From Phallus indusiatus (taxonomy: Eukaryota; Basidiomycota; Agaricomycetes; Phallales; Phallaceae): a stretch of DNA of 64,000 bases. Each line of letters begins with the position of its first letter. Positions within the stretch are counted from its first letter, which is position 1. Where the stretch lies: contig JAQFWX010000003.1 of assembly GCA_027605045.1 (NCBI GenBank), positions 124,001-188,000 on the forward strand, given 5' to 3'. Below are positions 36,624 through 48,564 of this stretch, piece after piece. The notes below the pieces were generated by a model. That model searched no databases, was not told the DNA's origin, and saw only the letters and a program-made list of their open reading frames with translations. Made by a program: the position numbers and the translations under genes.

Positions 36624-38106
36624 ATATGTTGCTAGTTTGCATGCTCAAAGGCGTCGGACTCGGAGTTCCGAGTTGAGCGTAATAACGGTCTTGAAGGGTC
36701 TCCTCGATCGGTATATAAGTTATAGGCCAGTGATGACGATGATATGATAATGATGATGATGGCGGTATTGATTAGTATTTTATTTTAACCTGAACCAGAC
36801 TTGAAGAGGAATATCATACATGTCACCCTGAGTAAATCACTGAAATTGAACTGCGGTCTGCTATCCCATCTCATTAGTAAGCTGAAACAAGGTAAATCTC
36901 AGTGGGTGAAAAATGCTACACTGATCCTCAATAGTTGATATGATTGTTCCGCCAGAATTGTATGTGTATGAGAGGAAGAGAGGAGAGGTGCTAGAGCAGT
37001 TAATAGCATGTCGGACCCGGCACGAGTGCCGATATGGCACAGAATGGCTATCTTAGGCTATGCTAGAATGCGTGAAGTGCAAAAAAAAATGTTGAAATGA
37101 ACTTCTTTGGTTTTAATCTCCCAAAATCGGTGTCCGTTAATAGATGTCAGTCTTGCGTCAGTAATAGGTTCGAATTCTTGGCCGGAAGGGTTGTGAATTC
37201 AATTGATGGTCTATAGTGAATGGAATTGATTTTTTTATATGGTACGTTGACAAAAGAAAAAATATACGAGTGACAGCGATGGATAGCGGAATAAACTCTA
37301 AATTTTTAAGCTCAACAAAAGTGTCAGCTAAAATGAAAGGAAAAATAGACGACCTGCTTCGGTGATGGGTTTCAGAATGGCTAGATGGGGCGTATGTTCA
37401 ACAATAGTTTAGCCGAAGAAAAAAAGCAAAAAAGAATGTTTCGTTTTCTGGGGCCGAGTAAGAATATAGTTGAGTCGTGGCATTGCTGAGAACATTGATT
37501 TAGCACGTTCACTTTTGGAGTTCCCCTGGATACCCATTGCCACCATGTGAGATGTCTTCCATGTTTCTGTGAGATCGCATCTTTGTAATAATGATAATTT
37601 AATGAGCGGAAGACGGTGGATATATATCCGATCAAGGATTGGATGGGTTACTCCGCAAAGTGTTTGATACATTCGACAAAAGCGGCAAGTATGTGACTGT
37701 CACTTATGTCACAAAAGAGTCCCATCGCCCGATGATGTTTATGTTCTCACGTGCCCGGCCAATTCGACCCCAGTTGCTTGTGACAAGTCCCGCACTGTAG
37801 TGACTAGACGCCCGCTCAGTTGAAATGAACCGTATGAATAATGTACACGCTCCTCTCACTCTCTTCCTTCCTTCCTTCCCTTCCTCCTCCTTCCCGTCAC
37901 CATCCTCGTCGTCGTTGTCTGTGTCGCCGCCGCCGTTGTTTTCGCGTCCTCTTTGGTGCCGCGCCTTATATGCACCTTATCACACCGAAGAAGGCAACAC
38001 CATCTAATCCATCAAATCAACGCCTTCTCTTTATTTCGGGTCTGTGATTTTCTCTCCCAAAGCCCATTTCTCCTTGCGCCAGCTTCTCAGTCTCACGTTG
38101 GCCTTT

Positions 38107-38131
38107 CCTTCCTTCCTTCCTTCCTTCCGTC
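38107..38131 (+). repeat. (TTCC)n microsatellite in 5' leader
   Basis: About six TTCC units lie some 55-75 nt before the ATG at 38,184, with a second TTCC-rich block near 37,865-37,885. Polypyrimidine leaders are common before highly expressed fungal genes; repeat length may vary between strains. Confidence 0.7.
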
Positions 38132-38183
38132 TCCTCTCCCTCGTCCCAAGATTCACTCGCTGTCCAGTCGCAGCCCACCACCC

Positions 38184-41100
38184 ATGGCGACAGTGTATTC
38201 GCCCCCACTCTCTCCAGCCCAGTGGCGGAATACTCACTCGCTCAATAAGCAGCCATCTGCAGACACACTCTCATCAATTCATCCATCTCGCTCCAAAGTG
38301 TCACCCATGCCTAGTCCTCCTCCTACCAAGTCCCGGTTCAACATATCCTCCGTCATTCGTTTCGGCATGAAGTCGAAGAAGAATCGCGCTTCCGATATCA
38401 TTCAAGATCCTCCTCAGCATTTGTATGCTATCCCGGTGCCAGTCCCAGTATCGAAGCTACAGAAAGACTCGGATATAAACCTTGACTTCGCACACTCCAA
38501 TAATCCTCGCTTTTCTCGCGGACTCTCTTCCATCTCTGGGACCTCTCGTGCCTCAACCGATGGCCCTCTTACACCTTCGGATGATCTTCGTGTTTCATCA
38601 CATTATCACCATTCCCTCATGTCTTTGTCCGACACCGCTAATAAATCCTCGCCTGTCATCCGCCCAAGTCCCTTTTACGCAAACGACAAGCGGCATTCAG
38701 CCCATTCTGATAAGAGCCTAGGCAAGCGAATAAAAGAGAGGCTTCATGACGATTACAGGGGTGGTAATAGCAATAGGACATCCAAGCTGCCCGATCCAGC
38801 CACCATTTCTAGCCCAAGACATGCTCACAATGTGGATAAACTGGATATCGTTAGGGAGAGAAGTCCAATTAGGCCGGCTTCTCACGTAACTAGGTCTGTG
38901 CCGCTCTAGATCATATCTTCTTTTATGCTTTACTTATGCGTATCCTCCTTCCTTTTTGATATGTATATATTTACCTCGTTTTACCCCTCTCGACTAATTT
39001 TTTTTTTTGACTTGCTTTCATAATGTGTTGCCCTCTAATGTAGATCCAGCGTTTTAGCCGATATGAGCTCGGATAATCCACACTTTCGCGCGGAAGCGAA
39101 TTACCAAGACATGTTAAAAACTCCACTCCTTTCACCGGTCTCTTTTCAGCACCCCTTTGTTATGGCCGAGGCTATTCCAGCAACTTTACTTGACGCTCAT
39201 GCTTCAGCACATCCTCGCAAAATGTCAGATTTTTCTTCTCATGGTTCGTTTAGGACTACCGTGTCTAGTTTATCGCGAACACCTACCATTCTTTCAACAT
39301 CGACTTCGAGATCCGCACCCGCTGCGTCGAGCTTAAATTTTACTTCGCCCATAAAGAATCGATTCATGCGAGGATCGGTAACGACCTATTCGTCTGGTCC
39401 AGTCCCACTCTCAACTCAATCGTCCATGTCATCTCTTAAAGCTGCAGCCTCTCAGCAGTCAAAACTTGCAAGAGCACCTACTATTTTACGACCAGGCTCT
39501 TCCTCAGGATCCGTTAGCCCTCGCAACGACTCACCCCACCCTCCACCAACGACTTCTTTGCCCCCAACGCCTGTCGAACTAGGGTCAGACACTCTTCTAC
39601 CCGATACGCGGTCCCTATCCTCTTCATCTCGCCGAGTCCCTTCAGGCCCGGCATCCACTCGGCTATCATCTGCTGCGTCTACTTCACAAAGTTTCACCAC
39701 GGTCAAACCGCCCCCGGAAAATCAACACCTGACACCGACGATTTCGAGGCCGGCGGCCATATCTGGTTCAGCAGTGTCACTCTCTACTATTTCGTCTCTT
39801 TCATTTGCGGCGCGACCGTCTCTATATAATGGAAGTCAAAGTGACAGTCGTAGTCGATCCGCCTCTCGAGCCGGAAGCGTAAGCGCCAGCATACCTGACC
39901 AGGGGCAAAAAGAAGAAGCCGAGGTCTCTCAGCGGAAAAATGGCCTCCAAAAAGGTAGCGGCTCAGGGGAACCTTCGAGCATGTTTGATATGTCGGAAGA
40001 TACTGAGGGCGAAGAAGAAGAATCTGATATTGAATTTGTAGATGAAGAAGATATCTTACGAAATAACGGTGTGGATACGTCTCAACGATCCCCGGATTCG
40101 GTATCCAAAGTAAACCTTCCTTCTTCGGAGTCTTCTAATTCGACCCAATTGGGGAATCAGGGATTATCCAAGTCTACATCTTTCGTTCGCGCTTTGACAT
40201 CATCGACTGTTGTCAATGTTCTGCGAAAACAACGTTCCTTTCATCATTCGCCCGCATCAGGCACCTCGAATGTTCCTCATCCCATAACAGCCACCGCGTC
40301 AACATCGGCACAAGCCACATCAGCATTTCCTTCGCTGTCAGCTTCTTCTCCCCTTGACAGCACCCAATCTAGTCTTAATCCACAAACCGATTCCCTCACT
40401 CGTTCCCATCCTTCCTCTTCCTCTTATCTTAGCTCTCACGCTTTTTCATCATCGACTAACACGGAATCTGATTTTAATCAGGCTCTGAATTCCAATTCGA
40501 CACAGCTACATTCTCAGCAGCAGCAACCACATCAAAGTCAGGGACCGCTACCTCTGAAGTCAAGTGTGCGAGCACTACGGCATCATACCAGCTTTGATCC
40601 CGGCACGCCTGGTGATGGCGGTGGTGGTAACGGCAACGGCCATATTAAGGCAACTACCGCAAATAGTGTACCCTCGCCGGCTACTATGGCAAATAATGCA
40701 AGTGGCGTAAATGTAAATTGCACCACGCGTGTTATCGGTCCTGGGACTAATGCCTCCGATTCTAATAGTATGGGTATGCAAAACTAAATTTATCTATAAT
40801 CTTTTTGGTTGATTTAGCAACTGATATTATATCTTTGTCCATTTTTCTTATAGCTGACAAATTCGGGAGTATCCGTGTGGGTGCGACTTCACCGCCGTCC
40901 CGAACAACGTCACCGCATGCATCGCTCGTTTTCAATACTACTGGTCGTTCCCCAGCAACGTCTATTCATTCGTTACAACTGCAATTACAGTCTTCTTCGG
41001 AAGATGCCGCCCGGGCCGGAGCAGCATCCGCTACCACTACTACTACTTCGTCCGCTGAGAAACGAAAGTATTATGAAAGCAGGCGTGAAAGAGAAAGGAA

Positions 41101-42221
41101 AAGTGACATGAGCGGATTATTATTACCGACCGTCGCGGAACCTTCCGATGATAATGATAATGACGTCGTGAATCATGCTTTTCCTTCTCGTTCCGAGACT
41201 CGCCCTGTACCTCCTCGGTCTCACGCAGGTGAGAATATCCGTGACAACGCGTCGTCGATGCAACTACCTTCGCCAAAATTGGATCTTGCGCAACCTGTTC
41301 TAACTCAAGAGGAGATATCAAGAATAGGTACGCGTTACTATTTGTTTTAGAAAAAAGATAAAGAAATTCAATTGTGTTCGGTTAGGTGACGAAGATACTT
41401 TATCGTTCAGACGGCGGACGAAGAGTAGTTGGGGATCCGGTTCCGCGTCAATTGCCAATACATACATTTCGGTAGAGTCAGCAAATGCTTTATCGAATTC
41501 ACGCTTCCGTTCACCGGGTCTTATGCGGCATGCTATCTCATCATCGGACCTATACAATCGTGCGAATCAGAGAGATGGCTTGTTGGTTGTCGTACGCAAC
41601 GAGTTCAATGACGGAGACCCTAATTTTACGAGTTTACCGCCTCCTCCGCGTAAGACTAAGGTGAATGGGTTTTCCAACTCAAGTGGAGTTAACTCTTTCG
41701 GTATGGAGACGGGTCGAAGTCGGGGGCGCAAGCAGTCTGAGGAGAGGAAGGATAGAGACAAGGGTCGGAAGAGCTCTCGATCAAAGTCCAAGTCCAAATC
41801 TAAAGGCGATGAAAACGTAGTGGATGATTTCGAGCCCTCGTTCCTTGATATGGGCGGTTCTGGACGAAATGTCCGATTGAACTTTGAAGGAGATAAAGAA
41901 ATCGTGGGTGGTGACGAGCAATATACGTCGACTACCGTTGGTTTACCGTCGTCTTCGTCCCCGCACAAATCGCACAAATCATCGAGCAAACACTATAATA
42001 ATAATAGAGAACGGGATTGCTTGCATGATATTGTGAAACCGATTCAGCCGGTTTACAATAATCCATATCGTCATCCATATGGGTACACCGAACCGTCATA
42101 TTCACTCAGAGATTTGGCTTTAGCGTCTTCCTCTGAACCTCTTTCGTCTTCTTCGTCGTATCAACCAGCGGAGGAAAGTTTCTTGGAACTTCGGCGAAAT
42201 CATGATTCAATTATTTTCTGA
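38184..42221 (+). CDS. Large Ser-rich disordered protein, unknown function
   Basis: Four exons, 38184-38893, 39044-40773, 40854-41327 and 41386-42221, stay in frame for 1,249 residues. The start MATVYSPPLSPAQWRN follows a pyrimidine-rich leader. The protein is Ser/Thr/Pro-rich throughout with many SP and RS pairs (possible kinase sites), an acidic patch (DTEGEEEESDIEFVDEEDIL, about residue 555), Gln runs, a basic stretch EKRKYYESRRERERKS near 890, and RGRKQSEERKDRDKGRKSSR with KSKSKSK near 1050. No enzyme or membrane segment is seen. Such proteins in basidiomycetes are often signalling or RNA-associated scaffolds, but that is only inference. Confidence 0.75.
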
Positions 42222-43023
42222 ATCTCCCTCCCTCCGACACTTTTCGACACTTTTTTATCATTTTTATTGAGTTCTTTTTTTACGCATATCTACTTCGGTA
42301 TTGTCGCTCTCTTTTCATTTTCTTTTCTTTGCTTCCCTATTGTTTGACTTGTCACGTATACTTATACCACTCAACTCATTTTTTTATATCCTTTTTTTGT
42401 ATTGCTCTGCCCTTCATTTGTTATTCCCTTTTCTCGTGCTTTTATTATTTGTTACATATGTCTGTATAATTATATCGTCAAAGTACGCGCGCACTGCGAA
42501 AAATCTCTAGTTTGTATATAAATAATCAAAACATTTAGTGAATTAGATGGATATCTGGAAGAACGATACCATGTATGTAATTTCAGCGGGAGCAATATAT
42601 GATATAAACGATTCACATGGCATATATGCATGTCCCGGATCAATCAATCAAACGTTATTGAAATGATTTTCACTCTTCTACACTTCCACTAATTTGACAA
42701 ATTCGTGCACATCTTGAGCACCGAATGATCGGCAGCGGTACATTTAAAATCTCATGCGATGGGTATAAACGACCCGGTTGTCGCCTTAGTAAAACGTTCA
42801 CGGAACGAAAAATCTCTAAAAGGCCCTGTGTCTAATTTCGATTTACATGGCTATTTATCTTTGCGGATGGCTGTTAAAGCAGAGGGACAATATATTGATG
42901 TATGTCGCCCGCGCCCAACACACATTGTTTCCAGATTCTCAATTCTTGGGACAGAAACTGATCAAGGCGTATCTATATTGATGATCATGTATACCAATAT
43001 AATGAAGGGAAATCGCTAGCTAC
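42222..43023. other. Convergent intergenic region
   Basis: T-rich 3' flank of the Ser-rich gene followed by AT-rich spacer up to the ARMT1-type gene stop. No conserved coding sequence is visible; one 86-codon frame at 42,759-43,019 has no supporting pattern. Confidence 0.45.
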
Positions 43024-45268
43024 TTACTTGCCATTAACTTTCCATTTAGGATCGGCTGCATATAGTTCTTTGGCGCGAGCTTCGGTAAGACCTACTACGA
43101 CATCCGCTTTAGACGTTCTTAAGGAGAGGATCGGGAATAGTCCAACTAAAGGACCTGAGTTGCTAGTTGAGAAAGGTTAGGAAGTTGGGTCAATGTGGGC
43201 TTTCGCACCTAGAGCTTTAGGGAATGGCGTTGAGTGGGGCCATTGTACATCAGCCGTCAGCCTAAAAATTACATGTACTGTAAGCCATATGAAAGAGGGA
43301 GTTCTTGGCGTATACTCACTTCCGATAACTAGGAGAATTTGTGTTGAGGAAGTATAACCTATTTCAAAACATTAACGACTTACTTTAAATCCCCCTAATA
43401 GTAGTATGTATTCTTATTGGTATCGAGGCGCTACGATAGACAATGGAAGACTTACTTTGAAGATAGCTAATTTGCTTTCTTTCAAGGAAGCGGCTAAAGT
43501 TGGCGCTGCTTCTGGAAGAACGGCATAGGGATGAGGAGTGGTCCAAAAATCTGCCAACTCCGTCGGACTACCGATGATCCATTCTTGCGGAACAGATAAA
43601 GAAAACTTTCCAATATCCAAATATAATTGCCAACGCTGAACTAATTCTTCGAGTTCTGTCCTTTGTTCCGGTGTTGGAAGCAACTCGTTGAAAAAGGTCT
43701 CGCTAAGTAGGATCGGAATGGTCTCGTGGAAATCGACTGGTGTTACATCTGAGACAAACCAGGGGATTGTCTTTGGGCTTTGGAGGAAATGGGGATCTGT
43801 CAATATATGAATAGACGGAAAGTGGAGAAACATACTGAAAGACTATCTCGGAGACGTATGGGGTATGAGTTATTAGAAAATCGGCCAGTAAAAAATCAGT
43901 GAATAGCTGTTTGGAGCAGAGGCCTTTGAATAGAAAGCGAGGACTGAGTGTTACTAAGTACTTGACGTACTTCAAATCCCGCTTTAGAGACATCTATAAG
44001 TGGGGTAGACATTCAGTGGAGAGGGTTCACGAACCATTATCCAGAACAATATCTACGCGTCCCCCTTTGCTATTTCTAAGGACATTCCAAGCCTCAGTTG
44101 ACTGATCTAACAAGATGAACTCTTTCCGGGCTTCTTGCGCATCGCGCTCGACGACCTGTAGTTTTTGAATATCTTCATGCGTCATGTTAGTCAATAGCGA
44201 GAGATCCTGAAATTATGACGTATGTTCGACTGTGTTTTTTTTCGAGTCGACGAAGAACAAACCGTTGCATTTCCCCTATATCTCGAAATCGTTGGTCGAG
44301 CAACATGAATCACATTAAAACAGCGTACCAAAGACATATCTGAAGCATTTCTTTGAATAGAATTTCCAGCTTGCTCTCATCCAACTCCTCTTTTTGGTCT
44401 CCGAGTTCCGTCATTGTATGTGCCAATTCTTAAATTCCATGTTCATTTGAAAAGTATTTTAGCTTGAGTAAATAGATGGTGTCGTACTGTATATAGCTGA
44501 AGCGCTTGATCTGAAGGTTTTTTCTTTTTGAGAATGGAAGGGGTCAAAAGTTTTCCAAAGCTTAGTGGCAGAGAAGTACGTTCTGACAAGTCGATATCTG
44601 CAAATGTGAATTAGGGTCGACATTTTCACATAATGGAGTATATAAAGTTATGCCCACAGATAGCATCTGTTGATAGCTGATCAGAATAGGCGTAACAAGG
44701 TGCAATAAGGACTTGCTCGGCAAATAACCACGGCGCTGTAAACCATCTGTCCGCCTCTTTCTTTGACAGCTCAAGCAGCACCTCATTGAAACTAGTCACG
44801 TTGGGTTCACCATCATTGGGGATTGGTCTAACTTGGCGAATGAGTCGTTCCTTGATTCTATGAGAGGACCTCGTTGCTCACTGCAAGGTGTCGTTACGCG
44901 CCATACCCGCCTTTAAGGCCACGATTGTCTTGACAATAGCTTTACCTTCTACCACGCGATCATGATTTTGTTGCTCATCCGAAGACATCAAATTTAGTTC
45001 ATGCTTGACCGTATCTATTAAAGATTCCAGGATGATCGGCCAACGTTTCACGACGGTCTCGTAACTAGCCAGGCAAGGTGATAATACGAATCATTTTACT
45101 ATCATAGTTCTTTACCTAAATCTAAGGAAATGAATAAAAGATGTAGTACGATAAATAAGAAACGAACCCATTCTTATCCTTTGGGTCGTAAGGAGGGTAA
45201 GGAGAGTCGTAATACATAAACGTGGAGTTGACGGTTGTGGTGGGATCACTAAAAAGCTTTGTCATCAT
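43024..45268 (-). CDS. DUF89/ARMT1-type damage-control phosphatase
   Basis: Fourteen exons, several tiny: complement(43024-43154, 43209-43261, 43320-43358, 43384-43394, 43456-43777, 43836-43923, 44035-44206, 44263-44275, 44329-44428, 44488-44597, 44658-44666, 44717-44827, 44882-45064, 45168-45268), 480 residues. Family marks: YPPYDPKDKNGYETVVKRWP, MARNDTLQPIPNDGEPN, WFTAPWLFAECYLYRLVRTYF, CLWGNATDLSLLTNM, GGRVDIVLDNG, FTDFLLADFL, IPWFVSDVTPVDF, WPHSTPFPKALG and SLRTSKADVVVGL. Relatives (human ARMT1, yeast YMR027W) are metal-dependent phosphatases that remove damaged or toxic sugar phosphates. Exons of 9, 11 and 13 nt are needed to complete conserved blocks, and the intron after exon 3 uses GCAAGT. 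Start at 45,268 is the first ATG; it lies only 69 nt from the divergent HNH gene. Confidence 0.88.
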
Positions 45269-45337
45269 TTGAGGAGACAGGGCGCCTAAGACCTTGGTAC
45301 CAAGACAAGTTGTTGCCACCTTGCTTAATTCTAAAAA
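45269..45337. promoter_or_regulatory. Very short divergent promoter, ARMT1-type / HNH gene 1
   Basis: The two ATGs point away from each other across 69 nt. The region is duplicated, with small indels, before HNH gene 3 at about 49,600-49,701, where its ARMT1 side no longer drives an intact gene. Confidence 0.5.
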
Positions 45338-46176
45338 ATGCCAATTTTACAGGCCTTTTCCCTGCCACTTCCTCTAAATGGACCACCAGAAGGGTTTGAA
45401 TTTCAGGAACACTCTGTTTCGCGAAGGTCCACTACGACTGCATTTGAAACCAGTCTGTATGAACGAGACCAGTCGTATTGCGTGATATGTGGCACTTGCG
45501 TGGTCGAACGGTGTCATATAATTGCGAAAACTGAATCAGAAACGGTGGGGTTCGACTGGTTTTAACAATTATGACATTTTTAACGTACAACAGTGGCGGA
45601 TACTCAAAGAAAACGGATACATCCCAAGGTCAGCGAAGTCAGTAGAACATGAGCCACGAAACGGTCTGCACATGTGCCCGACACACCGTGCGTACTTCGA
45701 TCAATATTATTTCTTTATCCGCTTCTCTCCTATTGTATGCTTTGATTTCATCCTCTAATGCATCACTTGAACTTACCGAAGAGTAGAACCGTAAATTCAT
45801 TATGGTCAATCATTCCCATGTCAAGCACGGTTGGCTTGAAGACTACCATGGCAGAGCGATTGCGTTAGATCCCGATCATCCTTATGCTCCTTTCCCCGGA
45901 TTGTTTCTTATCCATGAGCAGCGTGTACGCGGATTTCGGCCCTTCTCTCCATCGCCTAATATCCCGGAGGAAATACTACCGCCTCGCTGGGGTCCTATTG
46001 CTAAGAAAAGCGATCTCTTTGTTGGCGGAGAACAAAGCCAACATCTTACTCCTTCAGGGAACGTTTCAAGTGACCCGGCTCTCGACAATATGAGGGAACT
46101 TACAATTGATGATGCCACAATTCAAGAGATCCTTCAGGCAAGCCGGAATCTAAAATCATGGAAAACTTCTGTTTAA
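45338..46176 (+). CDS. HNH-nuclease-domain (HNH_2-like) protein, gene 1
   Basis: Three exons, 45338-45544, 45594-45734 and 45787-46176, give 245 residues. The middle carries the domain: CVICGTC, then ERCHII with the metal/catalytic His, WRILKENGYIP, EHEPRNGLHMCPTHRAYFD with the Asn and CxxH, and FFIRFSP. The C-terminal third begins HGRAIALDPDHPYAPFPGLF and ends in a variable acidic tail. Fungi of this group have expanded families of such proteins with no known role; the fold is that of ββα-metal nucleases. No transmembrane segment or signal is seen. It is divergent from the ARMT1-type gene and almost identical to HNH gene 3 except at the C-terminus, where this copy stops earlier (SRNLKSWKTSV). 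Confidence 0.75.
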
Positions 46177-47104
46177 TAGAATAACACCAAGTACTTGCAA
46201 CAGATTTCTATCTAATTCTCATATCTTTTGGCCAACTTTTCTCCTCTAACAGTTCGTTTATGTATCAGCTGGTTCAGGGCAGTGCCCTATAGCGGAACAC
46301 AATTTCCTTACATCTCAGCTTGTAGAATTCGGTTTCACCTTACACTTGATTGTATTTACATACTGACGTATTATATAAGTCAAGTACATTTGCCATCGGA
46401 GAGACCACCACGCTCATTTCTCTAGGTCTCTGACTCTGAAGATGGCGTCCTACTCAGTTGCACGTTTTGGACCCTATATCCTAATCAAGGGCTGAGTAGC
46501 AATAACTAGATAGTTAAACTGGAACAATAAACCGGCAACAGGAAAAAGTCTTGCACTCACAGGACTGTCCTTCTTTAACTATGTCGGCATTCGAAAGCAT
46601 TGCTACAAGACACCGCTATTTTACAAGAGTGACAGACTCGCACCCGCCTTTGATAATACGTAAAATAACTAAACCATTGCAAGAATGGCAAAGACGTTAG
46701 TTGCGAGAATATACTGATTATAATCCCACGACTCGAATGCCGCCGAGTAACCCAGTTATTTTTCGGCTGAAGGAGGGTTTTTTCAGCCCAGCGATAAATT
46801 AGTTTCTTGGTATAACTAAATTTTATCTCGTCTGTTGTAACACGTTCTTATTCATTCCTTCATTGTTCAAGGGGAGACGCCATAATGCAATAGCAATACT
46901 GTGGCCACTAACAGACTTGGGCCGATGATTCAAGTTATCGCCCCGACGCGCCTGCATGACTAAGGGCTTCTGAAGTGTAAAAAAAATTCAGAGTGAGCAA
47001 CGCTAGACTATCTGTCATTGCCCTTCGTCCTCGAAGTTGCTTCTAAGACTGCCACTCTCCACGAATACCTTCGACTCATTGTTAGCGTCCACCTTGGTTT
47101 TGAG
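46177..47104. other. Spacer between HNH genes 1 and 2
   Basis: 46,228-46,440 is the 3' flank of HNH gene 1 and recurs after HNH gene 3 (to about 50,860). The rest, up to the ATG at 47,105, is AT-rich and presumably holds the HNH gene 2 promoter. No coding pattern is seen. Confidence 0.5.
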
Positions 47105-48032
47105 ATGCCCGTGTTACAAACCTTCCCACTCCCACTTCCCACAAACGGTCCCCCGGAAGGCTTCGGTTTCGAGGGACGTTCCATTTCCCAGACTTCCGCC
47201 ACGACCGTTGCGTTTAGTACAGGTCTCGACCAACGGGACCAGATCGATGGACGAAGGTTTTGTGTAGTCTGCGGTTATGCTGACGGTGTCATTCAACGAT
47301 GTCATATTATACCTAGGGTTGAAGACCTGACTGTGAGTATTATTAGTTTTAGAGTTTTGGCGTTTTGACTTAATGTCAGGTTCAGTGGGACACACTCAAG
47401 CGAAACAATTACATACCAAGCACAGTGAAGTCCGTCGAACATGACCCGCGAAATGGTCTCAGTCTGTGCCCAACACACCACAACTACTTTGACCAATACT
47501 ACTTTTTCATACGATTTGTTCCAAGTGTATGCGCATGCCTTGATTATAACCTACATCAATATCACTCCAACTAACTACACTTTAGACCCGACGATTCGTC
47601 TTCATCAATTATTCTAACATCCAAAATGATTGGTTATCTCCGTATCACGGCAGAGCGATCGTGCTAGATCCAGATCACCGTCACGCTCCCTTTCCTGGCC
47701 TGTTCCTCATCCACGAACAGCGCGTACGTGGATATTGGCCCTTCTCGCCGCCACCCGTCATTCCCGGGGAGATACCATCGCCAGCCTGGTTTCCTGGGCT
47801 TCTTGCCACTCCGGGCGAGCAAATGTCAACCGGCGAACAAGACCAGCCTGGCGCTTCGTCGAGAAATGCCGCCTCTCAGGGTGGCCGTGGACCGGATGTT
47901 TCGGCCAACCCAGCGCCTGGAAATACGAGGCAGGCGCAATTCAGAACGTCCAGGCTGAAGATGTTCCTTAAGCGATTCGGCATTGGGAAAACGGTGGCTG
48001 GAAAAGCACCCACTGTTGGAATTACGATATAA
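47105..48032 (+). CDS. HNH-nuclease-domain (HNH_2-like) protein, gene 2
   Basis: Three exons, 47105-47332, 47386-47526 (or from 47380) and 47586-48032, give about 271 residues. It shares the architecture of gene 1 but has diverged: MPVLQTFPLPLPTNGPPEGF, CVVCGYADGVIQRCHIIPRVE, EHDPRNGLSLCPTHHNYFD, YHGRAIVLDPDHRHAPFPGLF. The C-terminal 90 residues differ fully from gene 1: Gly/Pro-rich, then basic (RTSRLKMFLKRFGIGKTV), perhaps a nucleic-acid or membrane contact. All HNH core residues seen in gene 1 are kept. Its last codons recur as an isolated fragment at 52,876-53,010. Confidence 0.75.
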
Positions 48033-48564
48033 TCATTACAGTCGGACCTCTTGTACCCCATACCTCTTCAAACCCATAACCCCCCACAACCCATGATTTT
48101 TCGCGTCTCCCGAGTTGGTGGGCAGGAGTTTGGGACTCTAAACCCATAAGTCCGTAATACCCCATAATCCATATGCCTTTGGACGAAAAACCTAGGTAAA
48201 AAAAATCACGGACCATGAACTTTTGGACACAAAATATGTATTTAGTCCTGCTATGCTATAAATATATACATAGTAAACTAATTATTATTATTTAAAACTA
48301 TATAAACTGACCAATTAAGATTGTTCAACCTCAGAAAATGATGGACTACATCAGCATCTCCCCCCAGTTGACTGACAAATATCTGGGGATTTTCAGGAAA
48401 GGTCTTGAGCACCAGGAGAGGTGCTTCAACGACATTGCTGGACTATTTTTCACCAGCTTAACTTGTAGAGAGACAATGGGCTTGAGACCGCCTTCAACAA
48501 GCAGGAGTATAACGTGATCCCATCGTCTTTGTTATACGAGGTCATCATGACAGCTGAATAAAGG
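48033..48564. other. 3' region of HNH gene 2 with ACCCATA-like repeats
   Basis: Several imperfect copies of ACCCATA/ACCCCATA occur between 48,055 and 48,170. 48,462-48,564 is repeated at 53,418-53,519 and marks the right end of the duplicated unit. No gene is seen. Confidence 0.55.

Larger units (their letters stand above)
36101..38183. other. 2 kb intergenic region
   Basis: Carries the 3' flank of one hypothetical gene and the promoter and leader of the next. It contains a GAT/ATG microsatellite near 36,733-36,765, a short hairpin at 36,602-36,623 and pyrimidine-rich TTCC tracts at 37,865-37,900 and 38,107-38,131 in the leader of the downstream gene. A few short open frames are not conserved. 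Confidence 0.5.

Noticed and set aside
37169..37190. GGTTCGAATTC as a tRNA T-loop
   Set aside because: No matching stem, anticodon arm or acceptor could be paired around it.
44828..44881. A 24-nt intron (or in-frame TGA) in the ARMT1-type gene
   Set aside because: Using the later acceptor GTTAG at 44,828-44,829 gives a normal 54-nt intron and restores the conserved NDTLQPIPNDGE block.
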